From: Bhargavaea cecembensis
GTDB lineage: Bacteria; Bacillota; Bacilli; Bacillales_A; Planococcaceae
NCBI RefSeq assembly: GCF_001619585.1
Contig: NZ_LQNT01000001.1
Location: forward strand, 434,001 to 498,000
Length of the DNA stretch: 64,000 nt
Direction of reading: 5' to 3'
This document shows, piece by piece, positions 63,165 through 64,000 of the stretch. The first letter of the stretch is position 1; each line of letters opens with the position of its first letter. The notes below the pieces were generated by a model that made no database searches, was not told the DNA's origin, and worked only from the letters and a program-made list of their open reading frames with translations. The position numbers and the translations under genes were made by a program.

Positions 63165-64000
63165 ATGATTGAAAGCAGGCCGAAAAAAGGCAGGATTATC
63201 TTCCATATTGACATGAACAGTTTCTTCGCATCCGTCGAGCAGGCGCATGATCCTTCCCTGAAGGGGAAGCCGGTTGCGGTTGCCGGGAATCCGAAAGAGC
63301 GGAAAGGAATCGTAGTCACCTGTTCATATGAAGCAAGGGCCCACGGGGTCTACACCACGATGCCGGTCTGGGAGGCCCGCCGGAAATGTCCGGAACTGAT
63401 CGTGATCCCGCCTGACCATAATCGTTACCGGGACGCATCGGATGCGATGTTCAGCCTGCTCCGGACCTATACGGAACTGGTCGAGCCGGTGTCGATCGAT
63501 GAGGGTTATCTGGACGTGTCGGATGTGGAATGGCCGGGGACCGCCGTCGAATTGGCGGAAGAGATGCAGCGCAGGATTCTGACGGAACTGGATCTGCCCT
63601 GTTCAATCGGGATTGCACCGAATAAGTTCCTGGCCAAGACGGCATCCGACATGAAAAAACCGATGGGGATTACAATCCTGAGAAAACGTGATGTGCCGGC
63701 CGTACTCTGGCCGCTTCCGGTCATCGAGATGCACGGCATCGGCAAAAGCACGGAAGAAAAACTGCGGTCACTAAAGATTGAAACGATCGGCGATCTTGCC
63801 GCGGCGGAAGAAGGCTTTCTGAAAGAGCATCTCGGAAAGAGGGGCATCCATCTAAAACGGAGGGCGAACGGAACCGACTCAAGGGCGGTCGACCCGGAAT
63901 CTGTCCACGAACGAAAAAGCGTCGGCGGGTCCGTGACGCTCCCCGTTGACGAAACTGATCCTGCCGAGCTCAAGAAAACACTGCGCAGACTTGCCGAAAA
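63165..64000 (+). CDS. dinB: DNA polymerase IV (Y family), 5' part; runs off the window
   Basis: At least 278 residues, open to the window end. Translesion polymerase with low fidelity. The catalytic carboxylates are seen in HIDMNSFFASVE (D16) and SIDEGYLDVS (D112-E113); the palm/thumb segments PCSIGIAPNKFLAKTASDMKKP and the helix-hairpin-helix MHGIGKSTEEKL follow, and the little-finger domain has begun. ATG 63165 is 8 nt after GGAG; ATG 63159 is too close to it. Homologous to yqjH (polY1) by position. Confidence 0.93.
   Translation, partial: MIESRPKKGRIIFHIDMNSFFASVEQAHDPSLKGKPVAVAGNPKERKGIVVTCSYEARAHGVYTTMPVWEARRKCPELIVIPPDHNRYRDASDAMFSLLRTYTELVEPVSIDEGYLDVSDVEWPGTAVELAEEMQRRILTELDLPCSIGIAPNKFLAKTASDMKKPMGITILRKRDVPAVLWPLPVIEMHGIGKSTEEKLRSLKIETIGDLAAAEEGFLKEHLGKRGIHLKRRANGTDSRAVDPESVHERKSVGGSVTLPVDETDPAELKKTLRRLAE

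Overview
The window is about 64 kb of chromosome from a low-GC-lineage (Firmicutes) bacterium. Its gene order follows the Bacillus subtilis yqgC-to-yqjH segment almost gene for gene. Base composition looks clearly higher in G+C than Bacillus (mid-fifties percent by eye). With the class II ribonucleotide reductase, the B12-dependent methylmalonyl-CoA genes and the worn sporulation genes, this suggests the Planococcaceae/Caryophanaceae, perhaps a Bhargavaea-like organism. The genus is an inference. No phage, transposase, integron, CRISPR array, rRNA or tRNA was seen; this is core chromosome.

Layout. 1-11 kb: a Na/phosphate symporter, DUF456 protein, sodA, a class B PBP, rpmG, fthC, yqgQ, an LTA synthase behind an ECF-sigma-like promoter, a lipoprotein, and yqgW, yqgX and yqgY homologues. 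11-15.5 kb: the comGA-GG competence pilus operon, whose last gene runs into aroK. 15.5-20 kb: a tandem glycine riboswitch with terminator controlling gcvT-gcvPA-gcvPB. 20-27 kb: a rhodanese-like protein, lipM, nrdJ behind paired NrdR boxes, yqhR, aroQ, an M24 peptidase and efp. 27-30.4 kb: an 18-copy 20-bp tandem array stands where spoIIIAA and spoIIIAB would be, followed by a reduced spoIIIAC-AH set. 30.5-42 kb: accBC, an Asp23 protein, nusB, folD, xseAB, ispA, dxs, tlyA, argR and recN. 42-45.5 kb: spoIVB, spo0A, a glycerophosphodiesterase and a DUF2627 protein. 45.5-53.6 kb: bkdR, leucine dehydrogenase and the branched-chain 2-oxoacid dehydrogenase operon. 53.7-62.6 kb: methylmalonyl-CoA mutase, its GTPase chaperone, a bacilliredoxin, the miniprotein Prli42, the epimerase, an acyl-CoA carboxylase beta subunit and an M20 peptidase. 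After an inverted pair of dispersed repeats, a DNA polymerase IV gene runs off the end.

How the genes work together. Leucine dehydrogenase and the Bkd complex turn branched-chain amino acids into acyl-CoAs. The ptb and buk genes usual in this operon are absent. Propionyl-CoA from valine and isoleucine can pass through the carboxylase, epimerase and B12-dependent mutase to succinyl-CoA. The same cofactor is needed by NrdJ. The glycine cleavage operon and lipM share lipoylated-protein chemistry with the Bkd complex.

The most unusual points are these. (i) The spoIIIA operon lacks its ATPase and AB genes and has a 52-residue SpoIIIAF stub, while Spo0A and the SpoIVB catalytic triad look intact. 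(ii) Two intergenic loci share a 14-nt hairpin arm followed by 20/21-bp minisatellites. (iii) The BkdR activator has lost the GAFTGA loop used to contact sigma-54.
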